Positions 30,685 through 40,736 of a DNA stretch of 64,000 bases are shown here, piece after piece (the stretch's first letter is position 1; each line of letters starts with the position of its first letter). The position numbers and the translations under genes are program-made. Source of the stretch: Photobacterium angustum (GTDB lineage: Bacteria; Pseudomonadota; Gammaproteobacteria; Enterobacterales; Vibrionaceae); the NCBI RefSeq assembly GCF_002954615.1, contig NZ_MSCJ01000001.1, positions 248,001-312,000 of the forward strand, written 5' to 3'. The notes under the pieces are model-generated. The model searched no databases, had not been told where the DNA came from, and saw only the letters and a program-made list of their open reading frames with translations.

Positions 30685-31119
30685 ATGCCGCAGATTAGTC
30701 GCTCTGCACTGGTTCCGTTTAGTGCCCAGCAAATGTTTGAACTTGTAAATGATGTAGAATCTTATCCAGCTTTCTTACCCGGATGTGCTGGTAGTAAAGT
30801 TATTGAAAGTTCGACAAGTCATATGATGGCATCGGTTGATGTTGCGAAGGCGGGTATTCGAAAAACATTTGTTACGCATAATAAATTGGTCGATTTTAAT
30901 CAAATTAATATGCAGTTAGTCGATGGCCCTTTCCGTAAGTTAGTGGGTGGGTGGACGTTTACAGAATTAGATTCAACGGCATGTAAAATTGAGCTTAACC
31001 TTGAGTTTGAATTTACTAGCGGTTTGATTGATGCGGCCTTTGGTAAAATTTTCCGCGATCTAACTGGTAGTATGGTACAGGCCTTTACTCAGCGAGCAAA
31101 AGAAGTTTATGCATTCTGA
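30685..31119 (+). CDS. ratA: Ribosome association toxin RatA (START/coenzyme Q-binding family)
   Basis: A 144-residue START-like domain protein (MPQISRSALVPFSAQQMFEL, then VNDVESYPAFLPGC). E. coli RatA was reported to block ribosomal subunit joining; related proteins (Coq10) bind quinone. The ATG at 30685 has GGAG 7 nt upstream, so I prefer it over an in-frame ATG 15 codons earlier. It overlaps ratB by 11 nt. Confidence 0.9.
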   Translation: MPQISRSALVPFSAQQMFELVNDVESYPAFLPGCAGSKVIESSTSHMMASVDVAKAGIRKTFVTHNKLVDFNQINMQLVDGPFRKLVGGWTFTELDSTACKIELNLEFEFTSGLIDAAFGKIFRDLTGSMVQAFTQRAKEVYAF

Positions 31120-31423
31120 TCAACCATTAATTCATGTTGAGGTTGTTTACGCATTACCCAATATGCAGCGCGTGTTAAAATTAGCAGTTGTTGCTGATAC
31201 GCCCATTCAAGAAATAATCGAACAATCTGGCATTTTAGCCATGTATCCTGATATTGATTTAAAGAAGAATAAAGTTGGGATTTATAGCCGAAATGTGAAG
31301 CTAGATGGTACGGCAAGAGAAGGGGATAGAATTGAAATTTATCGCCCATTGGTTGCCGATCCTCGAGAGATCCGCCGTAAGCGCGCAGAGCAAGCTAAAC
31401 TAGAAGCCGATAAAAATAAATAA
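31109..31423 (+). CDS. ratB: RnfH/RatB family ubiquitin-like protein
   Basis: A 104-residue RnfH-family protein with a beta-grasp fold. The core HVEVVYALPNMQRVLKLAV and VGIYSRNVKLDGTAREGDR... IEIYRPLVADPREIRRKRAE are hallmarks. Its function is not settled. It overlaps ratA at the start, forming the conserved ratA-ratB pair. Confidence 0.9.
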   Translation: MHSDQPLIHVEVVYALPNMQRVLKLAVVADTPIQEIIEQSGILAMYPDIDLKKNKVGIYSRNVKLDGTAREGDRIEIYRPLVADPREIRRKRAEQAKLEADKNK

Positions 31424-31450
31424 ACCTGAAAATAGCGGTTTATTAGATAT

Positions 31451-31478
31451 AAAAAAGCTCGCATCAGCGAGCTTTTTT
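31451..31478. terminator. Bidirectional terminator ratB/bamE
   Basis: AAAAAAGCTCGC pairs with GCGAGCTTTTTT around an ATCA loop. Confidence 0.88.
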
Positions 31479-31496
31479 GTTACGCGTATAACAAGG

Positions 31497-31856
31497 CTAT
31501 TGATTCATAGGATCCATGAAGTTAGCACCTTGTTTGAAATCACCTTTCATACTAACAAGCTGGGCTTGTGGATTGAAAGTTAAAATCAGATTCTTCTGGA
31601 TCGGCTTATCATGGCCGTTCTTTTCATAGAAGATATAGTTCCATCTGTCTGGGTAACTTGGGTCTACCAACATAGGTGTGCCCAGAACATATTGAACTTG
31701 TGCTTTTGTCATACCGACACGAAGCATATCAACGCTTTTTTGTTCTACGTAGTTGCCTTGGTCTATATCAATACGATAGACCAAACGTTCAGCGATTGAA
31801 CAGCCACTAAGTAAGCCTAACGCTAGGGTTAGGGCTGCAATGTTTTTCCAAGTCAT
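31497..31856 (-). CDS. bamE: Outer membrane assembly lipoprotein BamE (SmpA)
   Basis: A 119-residue lipoprotein. The signal peptide ends in LLSGC, lipidated at Cys18. The mature part reads RIDIDQGNYVEQKSVDMLRV followed by GMTKAQVQYVLGTPML, the BamE signature. It is part of the BAM complex that inserts beta-barrels in the outer membrane. It lies convergent with ratAB and downstream of recN, a conserved neighbourhood. Confidence 0.95.
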   Translation of the reverse strand: MTWKNIAALTLALGLLSGCSIAERLVYRIDIDQGNYVEQKSVDMLRVGMTKAQVQYVLGTPMLVDPSYPDRWNYIFYEKNGHDKPIQKNLILTFNPQAQLVSMKGDFKQGANFMDPMNQ

Positions 31857-32026
31857 AGCATCCTGGCTTTTTAGCTTTAACTGCTGCGATGATAAACAAG
31901 GTCTATGCAGAAGTAAAAAGCGGTAAAGAAAAAAAGTAAATAATTTTGATATTCGACTATTACTTCTCGTAATAGTTGCATCTGTGTCTTAGTTTATTTC
32001 ATAACCGCTAAATAAGCGAAACATAA

Positions 32027-33694
32027 TCAAGCTGCAATGAGTAACTCTTTTGCATTGGCTAATGTTCGTTCAGTAATTTCGCTGCCACCAAGTAGACGCG
32101 CTAATTCTGCAATACGATCCTCTTCTGTTAGTGGACGCATATTTGTTTCTGTCTGTCCTTCCGAGGTTTTTTTCGCTACAAACATTTGTTGATGACCACA
32201 ACCTGCGACTTGCGGTAAGTGTGTAACACACATTACTTGGGTTGACTCACCTAAGGTTCTTAGCATTTTTCCGACAATCGCAGCGGTTGGTCCACTGATA
32301 CCCACATCGACTTCATCGAAAATCAAACTTGGTGTTTCTACTTTTTGCGCTGTGATCACTTGAATTGCGAGCGATATACGTGAAAGCTCACCACCTGATG
32401 CGACTTTACCTAGCGGCTGTAAAGGCTGACCAGGGTTGGTTGAAACTAAAAAGCTAATACTGTCATAACCAATAGGGCTTAGCATACGTTCAGGATCGCT
32501 GGCGATATTAATCGAGAACTCACCGTGTTCCATGCTAAGCGTATGCATGCTTTCAGAGATCTTTTGATCTAGCTCTTTAGCATAACGTTGGCGACTTTTG
32601 CTTAGCTTTTCTGCGGCAAGAAGGCACTTTTGGCGCAATGCTTCTACGTTTTCTGTCATTTCTTCTAAACGTTCATCACTACAATCAAGATTGTCTAATT
32701 CTTTAAGTAGATCTTGATGCTTTTGGTATAACTCGTTTGGCATTACGTAGTGTTTACGCGCCATCGACATGATTTTAGCTAAGCGCTCTTCTAAATAGAT
32801 CAAGCGATGTGGATCCATATCCAAGTTATCAAGATAGCTGCGGAGCTCTTGGCTTGCTTCTTGAACTTGAATAATGGCTTCTTCAAGCATTTGTGGGATG
32901 ACATTCAGGCTATTGTCATATTCACCTAAATTACACACTTGTTGAGATGCCATTTGAAGCAGTTGCAACGCGTTACCATCGTCATTGTCATAAAGCATTG
33001 ATAATGCGGTTTGGCTTGCAACGGCTAATTCACCACTATTTGATAAGCGTTTGTGCTCTTCTTCAATTTCGTTGAATTCTTCTTCACCGAGTGCGAGTTC
33101 ATCTAATTCTTTTACTTGATATTGTAATAGCTGTTTTTGTGCTTCGTTTTCTTCGCGACTTTGGGTTAAGCGCTTTAATTCATTATGCGCTTGACGCCAG
33201 CGTTGATACGTTTCACGGGTTTTATCAAGTAACGAATGGTGGCCTGCATATTGATCTAGCATGTGTTGCTGATATTCAGGACGCATTAATTGCTGGTGGG
33301 CATGTTGTCCGTGAATGTTGATCAGCAATTGTCCTAATGCTTTTTGCTGTGAAGCAGGAACTGGGCTGCCATTAATAAAGCCACGAGAGCGACCTTCTTT
33401 GGTGATCACACGACGTAAGATACATTCTTCGCCATCCATTAAATCGTTATCTTCTAGCCAACGTCGAGCGGCTTGGTTATTAGCCAATAAAAAAGCGGCA
33501 GATATTTCTGCTTTATCTTCATTAGGACGAACCATAGTCGCTTCTGCACGATCACCAAGGCATAAGCCAAGTGCATCGATAGCGATGGATTTACCTGCGC
33601 CCGTCTCACCTGTAATGGTGGTCATACCGGGTTTTAGTTCAAATTGAAGCGTTTTAACAATGGCAAAGTTAGAGATAGTCATGTGTGCCAGCAT
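32027..33694 (-). CDS. recN: DNA repair protein RecN
   Basis: A 555-residue SMC-like ATPase for double-strand break repair. Walker A GETGAGKS is at residues 29-36. A long coiled coil follows in the middle, and the C-terminal signature [16 protein letters not shown] and Walker [14 protein letters not shown] are intact. The start [13 protein letters not shown] aligns with E. coli RecN. Two LexA boxes lie 25-62 bp upstream, so it should be SOS-induced. Confidence 0.96.
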   Translation of the reverse strand: MLAHMTISNFAIVKTLQFELKPGMTTITGETGAGKSIAIDALGLCLGDRAEATMVRPNEDKAEISAAFLLANNQAARRWLEDNDLMDGEECILRRVITKEGRSRGFINGSPVPASQQKALGQLLINIHGQHAHQQLMRPEYQQHMLDQYAGHHSLLDKTRETYQRWRQAHNELKRLTQSREENEAQKQLLQYQVKELDELALGEEEFNEIEEEHKRLSNSGELAVASQTALSMLYDNDDGNALQLLQMASQQVCNLGEYDNSLNVIPQMLEEAIIQVQEASQELRSYLDNLDMDPHRLIYLEERLAKIMSMARKHYVMPNELYQKHQDLLKELDNLDCSDERLEEMTENVEALRQKCLLAAEKLSKSRQRYAKELDQKISESMHTLSMEHGEFSINIASDPERMLSPIGYDSISFLVSTNPGQPLQPLGKVASGGELSRISLAIQVITAQKVETPSLIFDEVDVGISGPTAAIVGKMLRTLGESTQVMCVTHLPQVAGCGHQQMFVAKKTSEGQTETNMRPLTEEDRIAELARLLGGSEITERTLANAKELLIAA

Positions 33695-33718
33695 GTGTTC
33701 ACCTGTTTAAATCAACAC

Positions 33719-33734
33719 CTGTTTTTACATACAG
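33719..33734. promoter_or_regulatory. LexA box 1 of recN
   Basis: CTGTTTTTACATACAG fits the CTGT-N8-ACAG consensus exactly. Confidence 0.85.
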
Positions 33735-33740
33735 TATATA

Positions 33741-33756
33741 CTGTATCCATAACCAG
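33741..33756. promoter_or_regulatory. LexA box 2 of recN
   Basis: CTGTATCCATAACCAG fits CTG-N10-CAG, with one deviation from CTGT-N8-ACAG. It is 22 bp from box 1 (two helical turns). E. coli recN also has more than one box. Confidence 0.65.
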
Positions 33757-33885
33757 TAAAGTGCTGAGTAAGAAAATATGCTGAAAAATTTGATTTAAGT
33801 TAAGTTTATGAAATGCAGATAGAAATAAAGCCAGTACGTGACTGGCTTTATGATAGTTTTTATTCTAGTAGAAGGTGATTGAGGA

Positions 33886-34767
33886 TCAGAAAAGGCGGCT
33901 TGACCAACCTAGCTTTCCTCTTAGCACGTTGTAGTAACTGTAATCTTTAGGATGGATGAGCTGTAATCTGTCTTTACTTTGGTAAATATGGATTTCATCA
34001 CCAGGGCTAACTGGTAAAGAGACTTGCCCATCACAGCTGACTTCAAGCGTACTACCATTATTAGGTGAAACCAGCAGCTTAATACAGCGATCACCATCAA
34101 CAACTAATGGGCGGCAAGAAAGCGTATGCGGGAACATTGGCACCAGGGCTATTGCATTTAAACTAGGTGATAAGATTGGACCACCGCCTGATAATGAGTA
34201 AGCAGTAGAGCCTGTTGGTGTCGCAATAATCAACCCATCAGAACGCTGTGAGAAAGCAAAGCAATCATCAATGTAGACTTCAAACTCGATCATATGAGCG
34301 ATTTTATCTGGGTGAAGTACGGCTTCATTTAATGCGGCATTTCGACTTTTTACTTGCCCATGACGATGCACTTCTGCTTCAAGTAAAAAGCGATCTTCTT
34401 TTCTAAACTCGCCTTTGAGTACACGACTAAGGGGCTCTTCAAAATCATCAGGATCAAGATCGGTAAGAAAACCAAGGTTACCGCGGTTAACACCAATGAC
34501 GGAAATATCAAAACGAGAGAGAACACGTGCTGCGCCCAGCATATTACCGTCACCACCCACAACAATAGCAAGATCGGCTTTTTCACCTAGTGTGAGCAAA
34601 TCACAAAAACACTGTTCAGGGATCTCAAGATCATCAGAAAGACGGTGATCGAGTAATACGGTGTAGTTTTGTGCCACTAACCATTGATATAGGCTCATGT
34701 GAGTCTGTAATGCATCAGGGTTGCGTGGTTTACCTATTAACGCAATGGTGTCAAAAATTCGCGTCAT
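33886..34767 (-). CDS. nadK: NAD kinase NadK
   Basis: A 293-residue kinase that makes NADP from NAD. The GGDGN motif is at residues 71-75. Further conserved parts are [28 protein letters not shown] and the C-terminal DGQ region. It lies upstream of recN on the same strand, divergent from grpE. Confidence 0.96.
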   Translation of the reverse strand: MTRIFDTIALIGKPRNPDALQTHMSLYQWLVAQNYTVLLDHRLSDDLEIPEQCFCDLLTLGEKADLAIVVGGDGNMLGAARVLSRFDISVIGVNRGNLGFLTDLDPDDFEEPLSRVLKGEFRKEDRFLLEAEVHRHGQVKSRNAALNEAVLHPDKIAHMIEFEVYIDDCFAFSQRSDGLIIATPTGSTAYSLSGGGPILSPSLNAIALVPMFPHTLSCRPLVVDGDRCIKLLVSPNNGSTLEVSCDGQVSLPVSPGDEIHIYQSKDRLQLIHPKDYSYYNVLRGKLGWSSRLF

Positions 34768-34846
34768 CTCTTTGTTCCAACATCTAATAGTGAGGGCAGT
34801 ATAGCCTTAGAAAAAATAACTTGTCGCTGTTTGTTATCAATATTGG

Positions 34847-34875
34847 GTTGAATCATTGAACTTCATCCCCATAAT
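34847..34875 (+). promoter_or_regulatory. Sigma-32-type heat-shock promoter of grpE
   Basis: GTTGAA (34847-34852), 14 nt, then CCCCATAAT (34867-34875). This is close to the sigma-32 pattern CTTGAA-N13/15-CCCCAT-T and sits about 85 bp before grpE. Confidence 0.65.
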
Positions 34876-34960
34876 ATGCCCAAGACTGTTGAAAAGTAGT
34901 GGCGTAGAATAGCCTACTGCTGATTATACATACCCAATTATCTTGGCGGAGAACCAACGC

Positions 34961-35575
34961 ATGACTAACAAAAACCACAATGTACAGGATGAGCAGCTAA
35001 ATGATGCAGTTGACGCTGTTGAAGTAGAAGCTGTAGAGGGTGAGTTTGTTGAATCAGAACAAGAATTATACGAATCTCGTATTGCAGAGCTAGAATCGGC
35101 GTTACTGTCAAGTGAAGCACAAGCTAATGAAGCAAAAGATGCAGCATTACGTGCACGCGCAGAAGGCGAAAATATTCGTCGTCGTTCAGAGCAAGAAATT
35201 GATAAAGCACGTAAGTACGCATTAAACAAATTTGCAGAAGAATTATTACCTGTTATTGATAACCTTGAGCGTGCACTTGAGATGGCAGACAAGACTGATG
35301 AATCATCAAAAGCGATGATGGAAGGTGTTGAGCTAACGCTAAAAACAATGACAGACACCGTTGCTAAATTTGGTTTAACGCAAATTAACCCACAAGGTGA
35401 AGCGTTTAACCCTGAATTCCATCAAGCGATGGCAATTCAAGAAAGCACTGATTTTGCACCAAACACTGTAATGATGGTGATGCAAAAAGGCTATGAGCTA
35501 AATGGTCGTGTGATCCGTCCTGCAATGGTGATGGTATCTAAAGCTGCAGCAGGTAACGTAAATACTCAAGCGTAA
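34961..35575 (+). CDS. grpE: Nucleotide exchange factor GrpE
   Basis: A 204-residue co-chaperone that releases ADP from DnaK. It starts with an acidic, flexible N-terminus, then a long coiled coil ([40 protein letters not shown]) and the C-terminal beta domain ([23 protein letters not shown]). I use the ATG at 34961; a GGCGGAG ribosome site lies 10 nt upstream. It is followed by a terminator and then dnaK. Confidence 0.95.
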   Translation: MTNKNHNVQDEQLNDAVDAVEVEAVEGEFVESEQELYESRIAELESALLSSEAQANEAKDAALRARAEGENIRRRSEQEIDKARKYALNKFAEELLPVIDNLERALEMADKTDESSKAMMEGVELTLKTMTDTVAKFGLTQINPQGEAFNPEFHQAMAIQESTDFAPNTVMMVMQKGYELNGRVIRPAMVMVSKAAAGNVNTQA

Positions 35576-35600
35576 TAACGTTTATCAGCTAAAGTATAAA

Positions 35601-35622
35601 GGCCCACTTCGGTGGGTTTTTT
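35601..35622 (+). terminator. Terminator after grpE
   Basis: CCCAC-TTCG-GTGGG tetraloop hairpin followed by a T run. It separates grpE from dnaK, which has its own heat-shock promoter. Confidence 0.75.
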
Positions 35623-35652
35623 TATTTTTTTTGAAAATATTTTTGTTTTGCC

Positions 35653-35680
35653 CTTGAAAAGCATTCTGGCGGCCTTATTT
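35653..35680 (+). promoter_or_regulatory. Sigma-32-type promoter of dnaK
   Basis: CTTGAA (35653-35658), 14 nt, then CCTTATTT (35673-35680). The -35 is exact and the -10 matches 6 of 8 positions of CCCCATTT. A leader of about 110 bp follows. Confidence 0.6.
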
Positions 35681-35790
35681 AGTAGTCATAAGACATTAAA
35701 CATATTTGTCACGGGTAAAGCCCGAACCGCTAACTTTAGAATCCGTTCTAGGTGTAGCAAGTAAATATAACGAATTTCGGAGATAGTCTG

Positions 35791-37704
35791 ATGGGTAAAA
35801 TCATTGGTATTGACTTAGGTACTACAAACTCTTGTGTAGCAGTACTTGACGGCGACAAACCACGTGTAATCGAAAACGCAGAAGGCGAGCGTACAACAGC
35901 ATCAGTTGTTGCCTACACTCAAGATGGTGAAACGCTAGTTGGTCAACCAGCAAAACGTCAGGCAGTAACAAACCCTGAAAACACACTATTCGCAATCAAG
36001 CGTCTAATCGGTCGTCGTTTTGAAGACGAAGAAGTTCAGCGCGATATCGAAATCATGCCTTACAAAATTGTTAAGGCTGACAACGGTGATGCATGGGTAG
36101 AAGCAAAAGGCCAAAAAATGGCTGCTCCTCAAGTATCTGCTGAAATTCTTAAGAAAATGAAGAAAACAGCTGAAGATTACCTTGGCGAACCAGTTACTGG
36201 CGCAGTAATCACAGTTCCTGCTTACTTCAACGATGCACAGCGTCAAGCAACAAAAGATGCTGGCCGTATCGCAGGTTTAGATGTTAAACGTATCATTAAC
36301 GAACCAACAGCTGCTGCACTAGCTTACGGCTTAGACAAGCAAGGTGGTGATCGCACTATCGCTGTTTACGACCTTGGTGGTGGTACATTTGATATTTCAA
36401 TCATCGAGATCGATGAAGTTGAAGGTGAGAAAACATTTGAAGTTCTAGCAACTAACGGTGATACACACCTAGGTGGTGAAGACTTCGATACTCGTCTAAT
36501 CAACTACTTAGTAGAAGAGTTCAAGAAAGATCAAGGCATCGACCTTAAGAACGATCCTCTTGCAATGCAGCGTCTAAAAGAAGCAGCAGAAAAAGCGAAA
36601 ATCGAACTATCATCTGCACAACAAACTGATGTAAACCTACCTTACATTACAGCAGATGCAACTGGTCCTAAGCACATGAACATCAAAGTGACTCGTGCAA
36701 AACTAGAATCTCTAGTTGAAGACCTAGTTCAACGTTCTCTAGACCCACTAAAAGTTGCGCTAGCTGATGCAGACCTAACTGTTGGTGACATAACTGATGT
36801 TATCCTAGTTGGTGGTCAAACTCGTATGCCTATGGTTCAAGCTAAAGTAACTGAGTTCTTTGGTAAAGAGCCACGTAAAGACGTTAACCCTGATGAAGCA
36901 GTTGCTGTAGGTGCTGCTGTTCAAGGTGGTGTACTTGCTGGTGATGTTAAAGACGTTCTACTTCTAGACGTTACTCCACTATCTCTTGGTATTGAAACCA
37001 TGGGTGGCGTGATGACTAAGCTTATCGAGAAGAACACAACTATCCCAACAAAAGCGAACCAAGTGTTCTCTACTGCTGAAGATAACCAAAGCGCGGTAAC
37101 TATCCACGTAATTCAAGGTGAGCGTAAGCAAGCAAGCTTCAACAAGTCTCTAGGTCAATTCAACCTAGAAGGCATTCAGCCTGCACCTCGTGGTATGCCA
37201 CAAATCGAAGTAACATTCGACCTTGATGCTGATGGTATCCTAAACGTATCTGCAAAAGATAAGACTACGGGTAAAGAGCAGAAGATCACTATCCAAGCGT
37301 CTGGTGGTCTAAGCGATGCTGATATCGAGAAAATGGTTCAAGAAGCTGAAGCTAACAAAGAAAACGACAAAAAGTTTGAAGAGTTAGTAACTGCTCGTAA
37401 CCAAGCTGACCAGCTAATTCACGGTACTCGTAAGCAAATCGAAGAAGCGGGTGACGCACTTCCTGCTGATGAGAAAGCAAAAATCGAAGCTGCTGTTGCT
37501 GAACTAGAAGAAGCACGTAAAGGCGAAGATAAAGAAGCAATTGATGCGAAAGTTCAAGCTGTAGTTGCTGCTTCTCAAAAGCTAATGGAAATCGCTCAAC
37601 AGAAAGCACAAGCTCAACAAGCTGATGGCGCTGGTGAGCAACAAGCTAAGCAAGACGACGATGTTGTTGATGCTGAGTTTGAAGAAGTTAAAGACAACAA
37701 ATAA
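35791..37704 (+). CDS. dnaK: Chaperone DnaK (Hsp70)
   Basis: A 637-residue Hsp70. ATPase-domain motifs are [14 protein letters not shown] at the N-terminus, [14 protein letters not shown] and [14 protein letters not shown]. The substrate-binding domain and helical lid follow, ending in the acidic [14 protein letters not shown]. Strong codon bias (CTA, GGT, CGT, GCA) is consistent with high expression. It works with GrpE and DnaJ, which flank it. Confidence 0.98.
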   Translation: MGKIIGIDLGTTNSCVAVLDGDKPRVIENAEGERTTASVVAYTQDGETLVGQPAKRQAVTNPENTLFAIKRLIGRRFEDEEVQRDIEIMPYKIVKADNGDAWVEAKGQKMAAPQVSAEILKKMKKTAEDYLGEPVTGAVITVPAYFNDAQRQATKDAGRIAGLDVKRIINEPTAAALAYGLDKQGGDRTIAVYDLGGGTFDISIIEIDEVEGEKTFEVLATNGDTHLGGEDFDTRLINYLVEEFKKDQGIDLKNDPLAMQRLKEAAEKAKIELSSAQQTDVNLPYITADATGPKHMNIKVTRAKLESLVEDLVQRSLDPLKVALADADLTVGDITDVILVGGQTRMPMVQAKVTEFFGKEPRKDVNPDEAVAVGAAVQGGVLAGDVKDVLLLDVTPLSLGIETMGGVMTKLIEKNTTIPTKANQVFSTAEDNQSAVTIHVIQGERKQASFNKSLGQFNLEGIQPAPRGMPQIEVTFDLDADGILNVSAKDKTTGKEQKITIQASGGLSDADIEKMVQEAEANKENDKKFEELVTARNQADQLIHGTRKQIEEAGDALPADEKAKIEAAVAELEEARKGEDKEAIDAKVQAVVAASQKLMEIAQQKAQAQQADGAGEQQAKQDDDVVDAEFEEVKDNK

Positions 37705-37743
37705 GAACGTTATTAATATCTATTAATTAACATCTTATTTAAA

Positions 37744-37777
37744 TTACGGGCGTTTGAGGTTACTCTAACGCCCGTAA
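37744..37777 (+). repeat. Hairpin between dnaK and dnaJ
   Basis: TTACGGGCGTT pairs with AACGCCCGTAA across a 12-nt loop, without a T run. It may cause partial termination or mRNA processing, so that dnaJ is made at a lower level than dnaK. Confidence 0.65.
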
Positions 37778-37805
37778 CTATATCTAGCCAGGTGACAATC
37801 AAGTT

Positions 37806-38948
37806 ATGTCTAAACGTGATTTATATGAAGTGCTAGGCGTAGCCCGTGACGCAGGTGAGCGTGACATTAAAAAGGCTTATAAGCGCTTAGCAATGAAGTT
37901 CCACCCCGACCGTAACCAGGGTGACGACGAGTCAGCAGAGAAATTCAAAGAAGTTAAATATGCTTATGAAATTCTAACTGATGGCCAAAAACGCGCAGCT
38001 TACGATCAGTACGGCCATGCAGCCTTTGAACAAGGTGGAATGGGCGGCGGTGGCGGCGGCTTCGGCGGCGGTGCAGACTTTAGCGACATCTTTGGTGATG
38101 TGTTCGGCGATATCTTTGGTGGTGGCGGTGGTCGTCGTCAACAACGCGCACAGCGTGGCTCAGATCTTCGTTACAACATGGAACTGACGTTAGAAGAAGC
38201 TGTTCGCGGTTGTTCAAAAGAAATCCGTGTACCTACCTTAGTAGGTTGTGACTCTTGTGATGGTTCTGGTGCAAAAAAAGGTTCATCAGCAACAACATGT
38301 GGTACTTGTCACGGTGCTGGCCAAGTACAAATGCGTCAAGGTTTCTTTGCGGTTCAGCAAACTTGTCCACACTGTCATGGTCGTGGTCAAATCATCAAAG
38401 ATCCATGTAATAAATGTCATGGCGAAGGCCGTGTAGAAGAAACCAAAACGTTATCAGTTAAAATTCCTGCAGGTGTTGATACTGGCGACCGTATTCGTCT
38501 TACTGGCGAAGGGGAAGCGGGTGAATTTGGCGCTCCAGCAGGTGACTTGTACGTCCAAGTACATGTAAAAGAACACAACATTTTCCAACGTGATGGCAAT
38601 AACCTACATTGTGAAGTACCTGTAAGCTTTACAATGGCGGCATTAGGTGGGGAAGTTGAAGTTCCAACCCTTGATGGTCGTGTAAGCTTGAAAGTACCCG
38701 CTGAAATGCAAACGGGTCGTATGTTCCGTATGCGTGGTAAAGGTGTTGATTCTGTTCGTGGCGGTATGACGGGCGATCTTATTTGTAAGTTAGTGGTGGA
38801 AACGCCTGTTAACTTAAGCTCACGCCAAAAAGAGTTGCTTCAAGAACTTGAAGAAACGTTTGGCGGTAAAGCTGCAAGTAAGCACAAACCAAAATCAGAA
38901 GGTTTCTTTAAAGGTGTGAAGAAGTTTTTTGATGATTTAACTAACTAA
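37806..38948 (+). CDS. dnaJ: Co-chaperone DnaJ (Hsp40)
   Basis: A 380-residue type I Hsp40. The J domain has the HPD motif at residues 33-35. A Gly/Phe-rich segment ([19 protein letters not shown]) follows, then four zinc repeats ([32 protein letters not shown]) and the C-terminal substrate-binding domains. It stimulates DnaK ATPase. Confidence 0.98.
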   Translation: MSKRDLYEVLGVARDAGERDIKKAYKRLAMKFHPDRNQGDDESAEKFKEVKYAYEILTDGQKRAAYDQYGHAAFEQGGMGGGGGGFGGGADFSDIFGDVFGDIFGGGGGRRQQRAQRGSDLRYNMELTLEEAVRGCSKEIRVPTLVGCDSCDGSGAKKGSSATTCGTCHGAGQVQMRQGFFAVQQTCPHCHGRGQIIKDPCNKCHGEGRVEETKTLSVKIPAGVDTGDRIRLTGEGEAGEFGAPAGDLYVQVHVKEHNIFQRDGNNLHCEVPVSFTMAALGGEVEVPTLDGRVSLKVPAEMQTGRMFRMRGKGVDSVRGGMTGDLICKLVVETPVNLSSRQKELLQELEETFGGKAASKHKPKSEGFFKGVKKFFDDLTN

Positions 38949-38970
38949 AAGTAGTTAAACACTGAATTTT

Positions 38971-38997
38971 AAAAGCCGACGTGATGTCGGCTTTTTT
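38971..38997. terminator. Terminator between dnaJ and the pilE-like gene
   Basis: AAAAGCCGAC-GTGAT-GTCGGCTTTTTT. It is shared by the two convergent genes, and its last bases touch the pilin gene stop. Confidence 0.85.
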
Positions 38998-39397
38998 ATT
39001 TCCAGCAATCAGCTTGATCTGTAGTAGTAGATGTTTCGCCATTACTTTTTAATATTAGATTTGAGCATATATCTGCAGATTGCAAACTAGTTTTTGACGC
39101 AGTTAAACTGTAGTTAGTTGATGTGCTTGTAATTGTATAATTATAACGCTCACCAGAATTATCACACTGGCTGCAGATACTTGCAGATAATGATCCTGAT
39201 GAAGGATACGCAATACCTTTCGTTTTATTTTCTTCAATATTGAGTTGAATCATTACTAAGTCAGCCATTGCTTTATTGCGATGGCTCTTTAGAACATGGC
39301 TTTGATAAGAAGGGTAGGCGATAGCTGTTACTATACCTATAATCGCCACTACAATTAACATTTCGATCAGAGTCACGCCTTTTTGTGTAGTCATCAT
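38996..39397 (-). CDS. pilE: Type IV minor pilin, PilE-like
   Basis: A 133-residue prepilin. A short leader MMTTQKG is followed by the cleavage/methylation motif G|VTLIEMLIVVAIIGIV with Glu at mature position 5. Then comes the N-terminal helix, a globular head and four cysteines (SICSQCDN..., ADICSNL, ADCWK). The small size and SYQSHV.KS.RNKAMADL region are like PilE minor pilins. Its position after dnaJ and opposite the fimT-pilV genes resembles the V. cholerae minor-pilin locus for the DNA-uptake pilus. Confidence 0.82.
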   Translation of the reverse strand: MMTTQKGVTLIEMLIVVAIIGIVTAIAYPSYQSHVLKSHRNKAMADLVMIQLNIEENKTKGIAYPSSGSLSASICSQCDNSGERYNYTITSTSTNYSLTASKTSLQSADICSNLILKSNGETSTTTDQADCWK

Positions 39398-39529
39398 CCT
39401 TAATCTCTTTATTTTACGAGTTCCCTCGATATCTGATTTTTATCTTGTCCTTGCTATTTTGCGTTGATGTTAATCTATGAATCAAGGTGTTCTTAAGGAT
39501 CAAGGACAGCATTAAAAAGGATTTGAGGA

Positions 39530-40120
39530 ATGGCTCGCGAAAAGGATTCTTATTTACATAGTATACATTGTAGTGAATTTCGATTTAATGGTTTTACTCT
39601 GTTAGAACTGATGATCACTCTTAGTATATTATCAGTCCTATTAATGACTGCTGCACCTTCATTCACGCAATTATTAGAAAAAAATAAAGTTAAAAATATT
39701 AGCGCAGATATAGAGGGTTTTTTATTACAAGCAAAATCCGAATCTGTAATGAGAAATGAGCCTCTCAAAGTTAAATATATTAGAGATTCAGGAGATATAA
39801 CTGAATATCATAATGATGGACAGTGGGTATTAGCATTACTACCAGCCTCTTCAGTTGCATCAACAATATCAAATGCAAAATCTGATGCTATTCAAATTAT
39901 TTTAGGTAACAAATATAAAGGTATAAATTTTAAAGTATCTATGTCTTCCTATTTAACGATGGACGCGTCTAGAGGAACGCCAAATACTACTGGACAGTTT
40001 TATTTCTACATAACCGATAGCTCTAAAGAAGTACAAGTTATTTTAAATAGATTGACAGGTAGGATTCGTAGTTGCTCTGTTGCTAGCGGAGGTGCTTATG
40101 AATTTAAACCATGCTCATAA
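39530..40120 (+). CDS. fimT: Type IV minor pilin, FimT/GspH-like
   Basis: A 196-residue prepilin with a longish leader (20 residues before the FNG|FTLLELMITLSILSVLLM motif). The GspH/FimT type is shown by Glu5 and the ISADIEGFLLQAKSESVMRN segment after the helix. Leu-Thr-Gly-Arg-like C-terminus (LNRLTGRIRSC) is also typical. RBS TGAGGA is just before the ATG. It is the first gene of a four-gene operon in which each gene overlaps the next. Confidence 0.82.
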   Translation: MAREKDSYLHSIHCSEFRFNGFTLLELMITLSILSVLLMTAAPSFTQLLEKNKVKNISADIEGFLLQAKSESVMRNEPLKVKYIRDSGDITEYHNDGQWVLALLPASSVASTISNAKSDAIQIILGNKYKGINFKVSMSSYLTMDASRGTPNTTGQFYFYITDSSKEVQVILNRLTGRIRSCSVASGGAYEFKPCS

Positions 40121-40736
40121 ATATAAACAACAAGGTATTTCTCTAATAGAGCTAATTGTTGCGTCATCAATTAGTTTAATCGCTATTGCTACTGTTGGGA
40201 GTATATATTTAGCCGGAAATAAGATGGCAGCAGCGAGAACATCTCAGTTAATGATTAAACAAGATGTAAATGACACACTAAAAAATATTGCAACTGAAAT
40301 ACGTAGAGCGGGATATACAACTACGCTTGATGAGCCTGTAACGCTATCTGGTTCATCTTCAACGATCGACTCATCTGCCAATAATATTGGTTTTGTATAT
40401 GAAGATGAAAATGGGAAATGGCGAGGAATAAAATTCCAGCAAAAAAATACATTAACTGGAACTAAAACAATACAAATATGCCAAAAAATATCTTCCTCTT
40501 CAGCACTCTCAACTATGACAGATTTTACGTTTAGTAATTTATGTAGTGGTGCAGAAGTAGCATCATTGATTGATTATAAAAATATAACCATTAATAATTT
40601 TAATGTATCTACTTCTGTTATATCTACCGCTCAATCAACAGCAATGAAAGTGGATGTTTTTTTAGATGCAACCTTGATTGGAACAACATATACGCATGCT
40701 GGGAAAGCTTCTATTGTATTAAGGAATATACAGTGA
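40098..40736 (+). CDS. pilW: Type IV minor pilin, PilW-like
   Basis: A 212-residue prepilin-type protein (KYKQQG|ISLIELIVASSISLIAIATVGSI in part). Glu5 is kept, and the IATEIRRAGY stretch after the helix is the PilW/PulJ hallmark. The ATG at 40098 with GGAGG 5 nt upstream is favoured over earlier in-frame starts. It overlaps fimT by 23 nt and pilX by 4 nt, so it is translationally coupled. Confidence 0.82.
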   Translation: MNLNHAHKYKQQGISLIELIVASSISLIAIATVGSIYLAGNKMAAARTSQLMIKQDVNDTLKNIATEIRRAGYTTTLDEPVTLSGSSSTIDSSANNIGFVYEDENGKWRGIKFQQKNTLTGTKTIQICQKISSSSALSTMTDFTFSNLCSGAEVASLIDYKNITINNFNVSTSVISTAQSTAMKVDVFLDATLIGTTYTHAGKASIVLRNIQ

